Source: Nitrospira sp. | GTDB taxonomy: Bacteria; Nitrospirota; Nitrospiria; Nitrospirales; Nitrospiraceae | Direction of reading: 5' to 3' | Assembly: GCA_016715825.1 (NCBI GenBank) | Contig: JADJXO010000001.1 | Location: forward strand, 867,001-931,000 | DNA length: 64,000 bases | In this document: positions 26,763 to 35,239 of the stretch, one piece after another | Layout: each line of letters begins with the position of its first letter | Position numbering within the stretch: position 1 is the stretch's first letter | Notes under the pieces: model-generated | What the model saw: only the letters and a program-made list of their open reading frames with translations | Told to the model about the DNA's origin: nothing | Databases searched by the model: none | Program-made: the position numbers and the translations under genes

Positions 26763-26791
26763 GTGCTGAAAAAAGAATCAGGAAGTCGGAC

Positions 26792-27355
26792 TCACACCTC
26801 CATGATTTCTTGTTCCTTTTTCTTGATGATCTCGTCAATCTTCTGGCCGTATTGCTCAATCAGCTTTTGAGTTTCTTGTTCTGCTTTCCGCAGTTCGTCT
26901 TCAGTCAGCTTCGCGTCTTTTTGAAGCTTCTTTAGTTCTTCATTCGCGTCACGACGAAAGCCCCGTATTTTTACCTTGGTTTCCTCACCATGCTTCTTAC
27001 AGATCTTGGTCAACTCCTTGCGCCGCTCTTCCGTCAAAGGCGGAAGGGGAACGCGAATGAGTTTGCCGTCGTTCGAGGGTGTCACACCTAAACCCGAGTT
27101 GGAAATCGCCTTCTCAATCTCCTTGATGAGGTTCGGTTCCCATGGTTGAATAGTGATCAATCGCGCTTCAGGAGTGGCCACATTCGCGACCTGTTTGAGC
27201 GGTGTCATCGTGCCATAGTAGTCAACACGAATCCCGTCGAGGAGGGCAACCGACGCTCGTCCGGTTCGAAGACCGGACAAGTCTTTCCGAAGATGCTCGA
27301 GAGCCTGATCCATGTGAGTGATAAACGACTGCCGAATCGTCGCTGCATTGGACAT
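26792..27355 (-). CDS. frr: Ribosome recycling factor
   Basis: The 187-aa product matches RRF: DQALEHLRKDLSGLRTGRASVALLDGIRVDYYGTMTPL and the IPLPPLTEERRKEL-type element (here RVPLPPLTEERRKEL), with the C-terminal DEIIKKKEQEIMEV. RRF splits 70S complexes after termination together with EF-G. Length is typical (185). It is 19 nt after pyrH in the conserved rpsB-tsf-pyrH-frr order. Confidence 0.98.
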   Translation of the reverse strand: MSNAATIRQSFITHMDQALEHLRKDLSGLRTGRASVALLDGIRVDYYGTMTPLKQVANVATPEARLITIQPWEPNLIKEIEKAISNSGLGVTPSNDGKLIRVPLPPLTEERRKELTKICKKHGEETKVKIRGFRRDANEELKKLQKDAKLTEDELRKAEQETQKLIEQYGQKIDEIIKKKEQEIMEV

Positions 27356-27374
27356 GAAACACCTCGTGAGAGAG

Positions 27375-28100
27375 TCAGCGGTCGCTGGCCGTCACTAACG
27401 TTCCGAGCGACTCACCTAAAGCCACACGTTTGAAATTTCCACTGATTTTTAAGTTGAATACCACAAGCGGTAGCTTATTATCCATGCACAAGCTGATCGC
27501 AGTGGAATCCATGACTTTCAGGTTCTGATTGAGAATAGAGAGGAAGGAGATGCTGTCGTATTTTTTTGCCGATGGGTTCGTCACAGGATCCGCTTCATAG
27601 ATCCCATCGACTTTGGTCCCCTTCATAATCACCTGCGCGCTGATCTCCATCGCTCGAAGGACAGCGGCCGTATCCGTTGAAAAGTACGGATTCCCCGTTC
27701 CCCCGGCAAAAATCACCACCCGATTCTTTTCAAGATGGCGAATCGCCCTTCGGCGTATGTATCCCTCCGCAAGTTGGCGCATCTCAATGGCAGATTGCAC
27801 GCGCGTCATGACACCGACACGTTCCAGTGCATTCTGGAGGGCCAGCGCATTGAGTACCGTCGCCAACATTCCCATATAGTCGGCCGAAGCGCGCTCCATC
27901 CCGGCCGCACTCGCCGCGATTCCACGGAAGATGTTCCCGCCTCCTATGACGATCGCAACCTGTACATCGAGCGCGACCACTGAGGAGATTTCCTTGGCAA
28001 GATTTTCAAGAATAGACGGCTGAATACCGTAGCCCTGCTCTCCGGCCAACATCTCCCCACTGACTTTCAATAGGAGACGCCGGTATTTCGCAGTGCTCAT
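27375..28100 (-). CDS. pyrH: UMP kinase
   Basis: The 241-aa product matches bacterial PyrH: RRLLLKVSGEMLAGE-G, VVIGGGNIFRG, DYMGMLATVLNALALQNALE, IFAGGTGNPYFSTDTAA. It phosphorylates UMP to UDP and is usually allosterically regulated by GTP and UTP. The start overlaps the tsf stop by 4 nt (ATGA), so it is translationally coupled. Length is typical (about 240). Confidence 0.98.
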   Translation of the reverse strand: MSTAKYRRLLLKVSGEMLAGEQGYGIQPSILENLAKEISSVVALDVQVAIVIGGGNIFRGIAASAAGMERASADYMGMLATVLNALALQNALERVGVMTRVQSAIEMRQLAEGYIRRRAIRHLEKNRVVIFAGGTGNPYFSTDTAAVLRAMEISAQVIMKGTKVDGIYEADPVTNPSAKKYDSISFLSILNQNLKVMDSTAISLCMDNKLPLVVFNLKISGNFKRVALGESLGTLVTASDR

Positions 28101-28693
28101 GCTTCGCCTAACTGGTAGCGAGTAAAACGACGGATGTTCATATTCTCACCGATCTTGGCGACCTTTTGGGCAACAAGGTCCTTGATGGTGACGGCCGGAT
28201 CTTTGATGAATGACTGTTCAAGCAAACAATTTTCCTGGTAGTACTTCTCAAGCTTGCCTTCGACAATCTTCGGCCATGCGGCAGGAGGCTTTCCCATTTC
28301 TTTGGCCTGGCCCTCGTAAATCGTTTTTTCCTTCTCGGCGACATCAGAGGGCACATCTTCTCGTTTCACAAACGACGGCTTCGCGGCGGCGACTTGAAGC
28401 GCGAGGTCGTTCACGAAGGATTTGAATTCTTCGTTACGCGCCACAAAATCGGTTTCACAATTGACCTCGATCAGAACCCCGATCTTTCCGCCCATGTGGA
28501 TGTACGAGTGGACTAACCCTTGGTTGGTCTCTCGCCCGGCCTTCTTAGCCGCGGCGGCCAATCCCTTTTGGCGCAAGTAATCAACGGCCTTCTCGACATC
28601 ATTCCCGTTTTCGGTAAGAGCCTTCTGACAATCGAGAATTCCGGCTCCTGTTTTTTCGCGAAGTTCCTTCACAAGCTGACTGGATCCTGCCAT
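28097..28693 (-). CDS. tsf: Elongation factor Ts
   Basis: The 198-aa product has the N-terminal UBA-like helix (LVKELREKTGAGILDCQKALTENG) and the core with IEVNCETDFVAR. It exchanges GDP for GTP on EF-Tu. It is shorter than E. coli Tsf (283) but in the size range of species with a single core domain. It lies 63 nt after rpsB and is coupled to pyrH. Confidence 0.97.
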   Translation of the reverse strand: MAGSSQLVKELREKTGAGILDCQKALTENGNDVEKAVDYLRQKGLAAAAKKAGRETNQGLVHSYIHMGGKIGVLIEVNCETDFVARNEEFKSFVNDLALQVAAAKPSFVKREDVPSDVAEKEKTIYEGQAKEMGKPPAAWPKIVEGKLEKYYQENCLLEQSFIKDPAVTIKDLVAQKVAKIGENMNIRRFTRYQLGEA

Positions 28694-28756
28694 GGTTCAT
28701 TCTTCCTTCACGGTTACATTGACGATGAGCGTTTGACGGATCGATCCTCGAGAAAA

Positions 28757-29530
28757 TTAGGAAACCGGAGCGGTCTCAGCCCGCATGGCAAGTTTCTTTT
28801 CTCCGCCAGAAGGAGCTGACCGGAACTCTGCTTCCTCTCGCTGGATCTTAAGCTGCGCGCCTTCGATGCACGCATCAGCAATCTTAGACGTGATCAATTT
28901 GATGGAACGAATGGCGTCGTCGTTTCCAGGAATCGGGTGAGCAATATGATCAGGATCACAGTTACTATCCAGGATGGCAATGACCGGGATATCAAGTCGC
29001 TTGGCCTCCTGTACGGCAATTTTCTCGATTCGCGTATCAAGCACAAAGACAGCTCCTGGGAGGCTGCGCATGTTCTTGATGCCTGAGAGATACTTTTGGA
29101 GCTTCGCGATATCCTTCTGCATCAGAAGGACTTCCTTTTTTTTGAGGCCATGTTCGCTGGGATTGAGGAGTGTGGTCTCCATCTTTTTCATCTTATCGAT
29201 ACTACGTCGAATAGTCTGGAAATTGGTCAACATGCCACCCAGCCATCGCTGATTGACAAAATACATGTTGGCCCGTTTGGCTTCTTCTTCGAGGATTTCT
29301 GCTGCCTGCCGTTTGGTGCCGACGAACAATACAGAATCTCCCGCTGCGACAAGGTCCCGGACAAAGGCATAGGTATGTTCCATCCGCGCGACGGTTTGTT
29401 GTAGATCGATGATATAAATACCGTTTCGTTCACCGAATAAAAACTTTTTCATCTTTGGGTTCCAGCGGTTTGTCTGATGCCCAAAGTGAACTCCAGCTTC
29501 CAGCAAGTCCTTGATCGCTACCACCCCCAT
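28757..29530 (-). CDS. rpsB: 30S ribosomal protein S2
   Basis: The 257-aa product begins VVAIKDLLEAGVHFGHQTNRWNPKMKKF, a textbook S2 opening, with NQRWLGGMLTNFQTIR and DPDHIAHPIPGNDDA further on. An AGGGAGGTGA site lies just before the ATG. S2 is a 30S body protein. It heads the rpsB-tsf-pyrH-frr run. The 211-nt region upstream, after argJ, holds two small palindromes that may be part of an mRNA leader (see findings). Confidence 0.98.
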   Translation of the reverse strand: MGVVAIKDLLEAGVHFGHQTNRWNPKMKKFLFGERNGIYIIDLQQTVARMEHTYAFVRDLVAAGDSVLFVGTKRQAAEILEEEAKRANMYFVNQRWLGGMLTNFQTIRRSIDKMKKMETTLLNPSEHGLKKKEVLLMQKDIAKLQKYLSGIKNMRSLPGAVFVLDTRIEKIAVQEAKRLDIPVIAILDSNCDPDHIAHPIPGNDDAIRSIKLITSKIADACIEGAQLKIQREEAEFRSAPSGGEKKLAMRAETAPVS

Positions 29531-29558
29531 GCCTTCACCTCCCTTCGAGCTTGCAGAG

Positions 29559-29575
29559 CACCCAGTAACTGGGTG
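29559..29575 (-). promoter_or_regulatory. Hairpin in the rpsB leader
   Basis: CACCCAG at 29559-29565 and CTGGGTG at 29569-29575 form a 7-bp stem with a TAA loop, about 30 nt before the rpsB start. Another, AGCGTA-TCG-TACGCT at 29608-29622, is further upstream. There is no T-run after either. Their site in an rpsB leader suggests regulation, possibly by S2, but this is only inferred. Confidence 0.35.
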
Positions 29576-29741
29576 AGGGAACCGCTTCCCTTATTCTCAA
29601 GCCACGCAGCGTATCGTACGCTGAACGTTATTGTATTGGTTCGTGCCGAGCCTCGCGCAGACGAGTCGGCCCCTCTCAAACATAGACCGGCGACGCTACC
29701 ATAGTTTCCGACTCGGTTTCAAGCTGGAGCCCCTCTTTAAG

Positions 29742-30953
29742 CTAAGACCGATAGCTGGCATTAATACGGACATAGTCATAGGAAAGGTCCGTGGTCCACA
29801 TATGTGCGCGGGCTGAGCCTTGTGCGAGATGGATCGCAACAGTAAACTCTTTCTGTTTGAAGATTTTGGCAATCTTCTTTTCCGTATCACGTCCCGTACC
29901 CACACCGTGTTTCACCATCACAATGTCATCGAATCGCACCACGATTTTATCAGGATTGATCACCACACCAGATCGCCCGATAGCCGCCATGACCCTGCCC
30001 CAATTGGCGTCCTCCCCGAACAATGCGGTCTTAAATAGGTTCGAAGTTGCCACAGTCGCAGCAATTTGTTTCGCCGCTGCCGGCGTCGCGGCCCCCTCGA
30101 CTACGACTTTCACGACCTTCGTCACTCCCTCGCCATCGCGACAGATCATGAGGGCTAACGCTTGCGCGGCCTCGGTCAAGAGACGTTCGAAAACGCCGTA
30201 GCAATGCGTACCCTGTTGAATCGTTCGATTCTTCGCAAGACCATTGGCGAGGCAGAGCACCGTGTCGTTTGTGCTGGTATCACCGTCAACGGTAATGCAG
30301 TTGAATGACCGATCAGTCGCGGATTTCAGCGCACGTTGAAGGGCCGATGGAGCGATCGCCGCATCGGTCGTCAAGTACGCTAGCATGGTTGCCATGTTCG
30401 GATGAATCATCCCTGAGCCCTTTGCCATCCCCCCGATGGTGACGAGGCGACCAGCAATTTGGGCCTGCACTGCAACGGTTTTCGGCCGTAGGTCGGTGGT
30501 CAAAATAGCCTGGGCGGCTTGATCGCCCCCCTGCACACTGAGACGAGAAATCATCGTCGGAACGGCTCTGATAATACGCTCAACCGGCAGCGATCGACCG
30601 ATTACGCCGGTCGATCCCACGAAGACATGTTCCACAGGCACAACCAACCGCCGTGCGACAGCCGTTGCCATAGCTTCGGCATCTATTAATCCTTGTTTCC
30701 CCGTGCAGGCATTGGCATTTCCGCTATTCACGATGATCGCTCGCCCACGATGAGATCGAAGATGACGTCGATCGAGGAGCACCGGCGCAGCCGCGACACA
30801 GTTCTTGGTAAATACCCCTGCGATCGGTCCGCTGACTTCAGATACACAAAGGGCCAAATCGAGCAATTTGGATTTCTTGATTCCGCAATGAACACCGGTG
30901 GCTTGAAACCCCAGTGGTGCGGTGATCCCGATACGTTTTCGTCCCACCATCAT
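29742..30953 (-). CDS. argJ: Bifunctional glutamate N-acetyltransferase / ornithine acetyltransferase
   Basis: The 403-aa product matches ArgJ: GIKKSKLLDLALCVSEV, VNSGNANACTG, VGSTGVIGR, and KGSGMIHPNMATMLAYLTTDA, where the Thr of ATML is the autoproteolysis/nucleophile residue. ArgJ recycles the acetyl group between acetylornithine and glutamate. It follows argC by 49 nt. Length normal (about 400). Confidence 0.97.
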   Translation of the reverse strand: MMVGRKRIGITAPLGFQATGVHCGIKKSKLLDLALCVSEVSGPIAGVFTKNCVAAAPVLLDRRHLRSHRGRAIIVNSGNANACTGKQGLIDAEAMATAVARRLVVPVEHVFVGSTGVIGRSLPVERIIRAVPTMISRLSVQGGDQAAQAILTTDLRPKTVAVQAQIAGRLVTIGGMAKGSGMIHPNMATMLAYLTTDAAIAPSALQRALKSATDRSFNCITVDGDTSTNDTVLCLANGLAKNRTIQQGTHCYGVFERLLTEAAQALALMICRDGEGVTKVVKVVVEGAATPAAAKQIAATVATSNLFKTALFGEDANWGRVMAAIGRSGVVINPDKIVVRFDDIVMVKHGVGTGRDTEKKIAKIFKQKEFTVAIHLAQGSARAHMWTTDLSYDYVRINASYRS

Positions 30954-31002
30954 GTCTCAGTTTGGGGTGTGGTTGCGTGAGATGATCACTGGGGTCGTAG
31001 GC

Positions 31003-32073
31003 TTACGGATAACTGGCTGGTGCCGTCAGGCCCGTCTCTTCGGCAATCCCGAGCATAAGGTTCATTGCCTGAATGGCTTGTCCGGCAGCCCCCTTGACAA
31101 GATTGTCGATAGCCGCCACCGTCACAACCCACCCAGCTCGCGAATCGGCGTACACACCGACATCACAGTAATTCGTCCCTCTGATGTAGCGTGGATTGGG
31201 GACCACATCCTCACACAGCCGGACGAACCGCTCGCCTTTGTAAAACTCTCGGTACAGATCTCGAAGATCGGGCAACGGCATCGTTCGGACAAGCTTGCAG
31301 TACGCTGTGCTCAAGATCCCCCGATTCATTGGGACCAGATGAGGGGTGAACGTCACAATCACTGTCGTGAGTTTTTCCTTGAGTCCCGACAATGCATGAA
31401 GCCTTGATAACTCCTGCTCGATTTCGGGCGTATGACGATGTTGACCGATCTTATAGGGCTCCAACGACTCATGCGCTTCTGGAAAATGATAGGCAAGCGC
31501 CGGACTTCGTCCGGCACCAGACACACCTGATTTTGCATCGATGACGATGGTCTCAGGTTGTACAAGCCCCCTTGAAAACAGTGGTGCCAATTGCAGGATG
31601 GCGGCCGTTGGATAACAGCCTGGCGAGGCGACTAGTCGTGACTTCGCAATCGTATTCCTGTGCAGTTCCGGCAGGCCATAGACGGCCTCCTGCAGGAGAT
31701 GTGGATGGGCGTGCGACGTTTGATACCACTCTTCATACGCAGCGATCTGCTTCAATCGATAGTCCGCGCTCAGATCAACGACCGGTTTACCAGCCTTTAC
31801 ACAGACCGCGACAGGATCCTGAGATTTCGTATGGGGAAGGGCCAGAAAAACAGCGTCGGCCCGCTCGGCCAACGCATCCGGTGCCAGGGCTTCGAAACGA
31901 TGTTCAATCATTCCCCTGAGGCTTGGAAAGACGGATGCGATCGGCTGCCCGGCGGACTTTTCCGAGGTGACTGCCGTGATTGTGAAATGGGGGTGGGCAG
32001 CAGCAAGCCGAACAAGCTCTGCACCGGCATATCCACTAGCCCCTGCTATCGCAACGCGAAACTTCTTGTCCAT
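31003..32073 (-). CDS. argC: N-acetyl-gamma-glutamyl-phosphate reductase
   Basis: The 356-aa product has a Rossmann N-terminus (VAIAGASGYAGAELVRL) and the catalytic-Cys motif ASPGCYPTAAIL near residue 155, plus a typical C-terminal G-A-GQA-Q--N-M-G element. It reduces acetylglutamyl phosphate in arginine synthesis. The frame is open to 32121; I chose the ATG at 32073 because family homology starts there, though the ribosome-binding site is weak. Followed by argJ. Confidence 0.96.
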   Translation of the reverse strand: MDKKFRVAIAGASGYAGAELVRLAAAHPHFTITAVTSEKSAGQPIASVFPSLRGMIEHRFEALAPDALAERADAVFLALPHTKSQDPVAVCVKAGKPVVDLSADYRLKQIAAYEEWYQTSHAHPHLLQEAVYGLPELHRNTIAKSRLVASPGCYPTAAILQLAPLFSRGLVQPETIVIDAKSGVSGAGRSPALAYHFPEAHESLEPYKIGQHRHTPEIEQELSRLHALSGLKEKLTTVIVTFTPHLVPMNRGILSTAYCKLVRTMPLPDLRDLYREFYKGERFVRLCEDVVPNPRYIRGTNYCDVGVYADSRAGWVVTVAAIDNLVKGAAGQAIQAMNLMLGIAEETGLTAPASYP

Positions 32074-32117
32074 CCTAAAAATCCGTTCAAAGCGATTCGG
32101 CACCACCCGTTGCGGAC

Positions 32118-32149
32118 ACAAAAAAGGGAAGGCCTGGAGCCTTCCCTTT
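32118..32149 (-). terminator. Rho-independent terminator of rplM-rpsI
   Basis: On the minus strand: AAAGGGAAGGC, loop TCCAG, GCCTTCCCTTT, then a T-run. It is an 11-bp perfect stem lying 22 nt after the rpsI stop and before argC. It separates the ribosomal pair from the arginine genes. Confidence 0.92.
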
Positions 32150-32170
32150 CGAGTTCGTCGACTCCTTAAC

Positions 32171-32563
32171 CTAGCGCTTGGAGTATTGGAACCGCTTACG
32201 AGCTCCCTTCTGTCCGTACTTCTTACGTTCCTTCACCCGTGAATCACGCGTGAGCAATCCTTCTTTCTTCAACGGGCCTCGTGTGGAGGGCGTCATCGTC
32301 ACGAGCGCTCGAGCGATCGCATGGCGAAGCGCTCCAGCTTGTCCCGTCGGGCCGCCGCCATACACCGTGGCGCTGATCGAATACTTCCCTATGACGCCGG
32401 CCATTTCGAGCGGGAGTTGAATGATTTGCCGGAGCGTCAATCGGGGAAACGCCTGCTCCAACGGTTTCTCATTCACTACAATCTCACCAGCCGTTCCCGT
32501 CACCCAAGCTCTAGCGATTGCGCACTTTCTCCGACCTGTTGCGTACTGTGTCACCACTGCCAT
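32171..32563 (-). CDS. rpsI: 30S ribosomal protein S9
   Basis: The 130-aa product has YATGRRKCAIARAWVTGTAGEIVVN and the GAGKR-type C-terminus ending in QKGARKRFQYSKR, both diagnostic for S9. S9 places its C-terminal tail near the tRNA in the P site. It follows rplM by 36 nt, the usual rplM-rpsI operon. Confidence 0.98.
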   Translation of the reverse strand: MAVVTQYATGRRKCAIARAWVTGTAGEIVVNEKPLEQAFPRLTLRQIIQLPLEMAGVIGKYSISATVYGGGPTGQAGALRHAIARALVTMTPSTRGPLKKEGLLTRDSRVKERKKYGQKGARKRFQYSKR

Positions 32564-32599
32564 GCGATATGTCTCCTTCTGTTGGAAGCTGGTGTACTA

Positions 32600-33034
32600 C
32601 TATAAAGAAATTGTTTCCGGACGTTGAGCCTGATGGGGATGGTTTGGGCCCACATAGACACGAAGCTTTCGTGCCATACCATTCCCAAGCGGCGTCTTAG
32701 GAAGCATCCCCTCGATCGCCTTGGTGAGGAGTTGAGTAGGGTCTTTCCGAAACAAATGTGCGGCAGTCGCGGTCTTCAGGCCTCCGGGATAACCAGTGTG
32801 CCGCCGATAGAGTTTGGTCTCCATCTTCGTGCCGGTCAACCGAATCTTTTCCGCATTCACAATCACGACATGATCACCCATATCGACGTTTGGGGTGAAC
32901 GTGGGTCGATGCTTTCCCCTGAGCACACTCGCTACCCGTGCAGCCAAACGGCCTAACGTTTTCCCGTCCGCATCCACCAGATGCCAGGATTCTTGTACCT
33001 GAGTCGGTTTTTCAACGTACGTCATCATCGTCAT
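32600..33034 (-). CDS. rplM: 50S ribosomal protein L13
   Basis: The 144-aa product has the L13 sequence: WHLVDADGKTLGRLAARVASVLRGKHRPTFTPNVDMGDHVVIVN and YRRHTGYPGGL, with the end in LRVYVGPNHPHQAQRP. L13 is an early-assembly 50S protein. The exact ATG is uncertain: M at 33034, 33028 and 33025 all lie near a GGAG; the frame is open to 33055. Paired with rpsI. Confidence 0.97.
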   Translation of the reverse strand: MTMMTYVEKPTQVQESWHLVDADGKTLGRLAARVASVLRGKHRPTFTPNVDMGDHVVIVNAEKIRLTGTKMETKLYRRHTGYPGGLKTATAAHLFRKDPTQLLTKAIEGMLPKTPLGNGMARKLRVYVGPNHPHQAQRPETISL

Positions 33035-33076
33035 GTTCTCCACATCATCGATCACACGCTCCCGCGTGCATTGAGG

Positions 33077-33550
33077 TTAGACTTCTTTGGTTTCCAACTT
33101 GGACAACCACGCATCCAGGTTTTGACCGCTCCGCCGTCTCCACACATCCTGCGTCACATAAATGGGTGCCTGACATCGGAGAGCCAATGCGATCGCGTCG
33201 CTCGGTCTGGCATCGATGGTTCGACCGACTCCCTTATTTTCCAGGAATACCGTGGCATAGTACGTACTGCCCTTGACATCCGTCAAGACTACACGCTCCG
33301 TTTTGATTCCGAAGTGCTCACCAAAACTCTTGACGAGATCGTGGCTCATCGGCCGTGGTGTAATGGCGGCATCCACCGCACGTCTGATGGCTTCTCCTTC
33401 CGAGGCTCCGACCCATACCATGAAATGCTCTGCCCCACCGTCCGACCGGGCGAGCACAATGATCCGCGTATCGGTATTCGAATCTTCAACGACTCGATCA
33501 ACCGTGAGCTGGATCAAAGACTCCTTTTCTTGTGACGCAGGCATCTCCAT
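33077..33550 (-). CDS. Bifunctional nuclease family protein, copy 1
   Basis: The 157-aa product matches the BFN (DUF151) family: VWVGASEGEAIRRAVD, PRPMSHDLVKS, and ARPSDAIALALR. Known members are small nucleases or stress-response proteins. It starts 9 nt after its paralogue's stop; a 9-bp tandem repeat at 33551-33568 spans the junction and supplies AGGA for the start. Both may make one complex. It is followed 42 nt later by rplM. Confidence 0.9.
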   Translation of the reverse strand: MEMPASQEKESLIQLTVDRVVEDSNTDTRIIVLARSDGGAEHFMVWVGASEGEAIRRAVDAAITPRPMSHDLVKSFGEHFGIKTERVVLTDVKGSTYYATVFLENKGVGRTIDARPSDAIALALRCQAPIYVTQDVWRRRSGQNLDAWLSKLETKEV

Positions 33551-33568
33551 CTAGGTATCCTAGGTATC
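33551..33568. repeat. Tandem 9-bp direct repeat at a gene junction
   Basis: CTAGGTATC occurs twice in a row and covers the stop codon of BFN copy 2 and the ribosome-binding region of copy 1. It looks like a small local duplication. Confidence 0.7.
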
Positions 33569-34015
33569 CATTTTTCCAAAATCTTCAGGCTTCAGATTTT
33601 CCAGCCACTGATCGAGTTCCTCCGAGGTTTGCTTGCGAATCACAGATTCACTCGCAAAAATCGGAGCCTGAGAGCGGAGCGCCAGGGCAATGGCATCACT
33701 CGGGCGGGAGTCAACGGTATATTCGGAATCCGCATAGGTCAGATGTATTTTAGAGAAGTACGTGTTCTCATTCAGATCGGTGATGACCACGCTGATGACC
33801 TTGGCATCAAACGCGTCTAGATACGATTTCATGAAGTCATGCGTCATCGGGCGGGGAGGAGCGACATTCTCCAAAGCCAAACTAATCGAGCTTGCCTCAG
33901 ACTTTCCGACCCAGATCGGCAGCATCTCCGACTGCTCGTCGTCGCGCAAGATGACAATATACGCATTATTGTAGGGGTCAAACATGAGCCCCTTCACCTG
34001 CATCTGAGTGATCAT
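33560..34015 (-). CDS. Bifunctional nuclease family protein, copy 2
   Basis: The 151-aa product is a paralogue of the downstream BFN protein: MITQMQVKGLMFDPYNNAYIVILRDDE, LPIWVGKSEASSISLALEN, PRPMTHDFMKS, SRPSDAIALALR. The ATG at 34015 follows GAGAGG at good spacing; the frame to 34069 is not needed. Duplicated adjacent BFN genes suggest divided function. Confidence 0.9.
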   Translation of the reverse strand: MITQMQVKGLMFDPYNNAYIVILRDDEQSEMLPIWVGKSEASSISLALENVAPPRPMTHDFMKSYLDAFDAKVISVVITDLNENTYFSKIHLTYADSEYTVDSRPSDAIALALRSQAPIFASESVIRKQTSEELDQWLENLKPEDFGKMDT

Positions 34016-34159
34016 CAATCCTCTCAGGTTCTCATGCAGAACAGGTAAAATAACGATGCAGAATAGCACTCATGAACAGTTGAAGTCAACGAAGCCCGCG
34101 ACAAGAAAGGGGAAACCAGGGCATCACTTCCCGACTCAACCTAGGAGGAAACTCGCTGG

Positions 34160-34441
34160 TCAGCTGTTCTGTGGGCGGTAGTTCTCTGCAACCTTCGATG
34201 AATCGACCTGTTCGCCCAGCTTCAGAAAGGCTTTCATTTGCTTGCGAACCAACTCTCGTCCACTCTCATCACCGAGATTCACCTGGTATTCATTGATGAC
34301 CATCACCCGCATGCCTTCCCACTTCTTCCAGCATTCTGCGCAGACCTTACTTTTTACCTCGGCTTCCAGCTTGCCGAGAAAGAGGGGAGTTGTGATCGCT
34401 TCGCCTGTCTGCCCGCATGTCACACAAGAAACGTCGGCCAT
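34160..34441 (-). CDS. Fe(2+)-trafficking (YggX)-like protein with extra cysteine pairs
   Basis: The 93-aa product has the YggX-like core (ECWKKWEGMRVMVINEYQVNLGDE...RKQMKAFL) but begins with C6-C9 (CVTC) and has C34-C37 (CAEC). Two CxxC pairs suggest a bound metal. YggX protects iron-sulfur clusters. AAGGAG precedes the ATG. It heads a minus-strand series with two BFN genes, rplM and rpsI. Confidence 0.85.
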   Translation of the reverse strand: MADVSCVTCGQTGEAITTPLFLGKLEAEVKSKVCAECWKKWEGMRVMVINEYQVNLGDESGRELVRKQMKAFLKLGEQVDSSKVAENYRPQNS

Positions 34442-34508
34442 ATTTACGCAACTCCTTTTTGCAATCTGATGTCAGGTTAGAAAATCAGGCTGTCGCGTGT
34501 CGGCGGGT

Positions 34509-34514
34509 ATTCTA
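34509..34514 (-). promoter_or_regulatory. Possible -10 element for the yggX-like operon
   Basis: TAGAAT on the minus strand (ATTCTA on plus) lies 68 nt before the start codon. The -35 region is weak (TTTTCT), so the promoter assignment is tentative. Confidence 0.3.
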
Positions 34515-34810
34515 CCAGAGATGTTCCGATGAAGAAAAGGTCAGTGTGTCACACAGGACTGATGACGAGATCCGTGAATCACTTCTATAAGTGAACGATC
34601 GTCGCTACTCGGCCTTTACCAGGATCATACCCTGCTCAGCTCCAAGATCAGTAATATTCCAGTAGAGCCCTTCTTCCTTGAGTCCTTGTTTCGAGTCTTG
34701 AAGAATCATGGCAATGCCATCCTTCTGAGGTGGCGCCTTTTCCCTTAGCTTGCTCCCTAGCTAGCGAGGTCAAACCAGGGGCACAACCTCCCAGATAAAC
34801 CTCGTACCGA

Positions 34811-34839
34811 TTGACGCTGTCACGGCAGCATGTTAGAAA
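34811..34839 (+). promoter_or_regulatory. Promoter of tRNA-Leu
   Basis: TTGACG at 34811-34816, a 17-nt spacer and TAGAAA at 34834-34839. The transcript would start near 34847, about 20 nt before the tRNA. Confidence 0.5.
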
Positions 34840-34865
34840 CACTCCCGCTGTGCAATACGCGATGT

Positions 34866-34952
34866 GCCCGGATGGCGGAACTGGCAGACGCGCCGGACTC
34901 AAAATCCGGTTCTCGCAAGAGAGTGGGAGTTCGACCCTCCCTCTGGGCACCA
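34866..34952 (+). tRNA. tRNA-Leu(CAA)
   Basis: The 87-nt gene has a 7-bp acceptor stem (GCCCGGA / TCTGGGC, one G-T pair), a D-arm with GGCAGACGC, an anticodon arm GGA-CTCAAAA-TCC with anticodon CAA, a long variable arm, a T-arm with GTTCGA, and an encoded CCA. The long variable arm fits class II tRNA-Leu. It reads UUG. Confidence 0.97.
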
Positions 34953-35086
34953 AGAGACCGTTGTTCAGCACCTACGATCAGGAAATCGATGACTCCCGTC
35001 TGCGGGTCAACAGGCATAAGATAATGGGATGGCATCTTAGGGTATGGGCGCGCCATTCAGTTGAATGATACGATACAATGCCCCCC

Positions 35087-35115
35087 TTGACAGCGGTGCG
35101 CTATTAGCCTAGGTT
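35087..35115 (+). promoter_or_regulatory. Possible promoter of the secreted-protein gene
   Basis: TTGACA at 35087-35092, a 17-nt spacer and TAGGTT at 35110-35115. The -35 is consensus; the -10 matches only three positions, so this is tentative. The start codon is 125 nt downstream. Confidence 0.35.
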
Positions 35116-35239
35116 CTACTATATTTCTCAATAGGGTATGAGCATCTCGACTTTTACAATATCGGCACAGGCTCTCGTCAGCATATCCGTTCGATTTCTT
35201 TTTATGACATCGCCGTCAACTTATGTAAGGAGGCAGCAC

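Larger units (their letters stand above)
34442..34865. other. 424-nt intergenic region before tRNA-Leu
   Basis: No credible gene is seen. It holds a likely -10 element TAGAAT on the minus strand at 34509-34514 for the yggX-like gene, and the promoter of the tRNA-Leu (34811-34839). The rest shows no repeat or ORF that I trust. Confidence 0.5.

Noticed and set aside
34966..35020. Small CCCG-TCTG-CGGG hairpin after tRNA-Leu
   Set aside because: Only a 4-bp stem and no T-run; too weak for a tRNA terminator.
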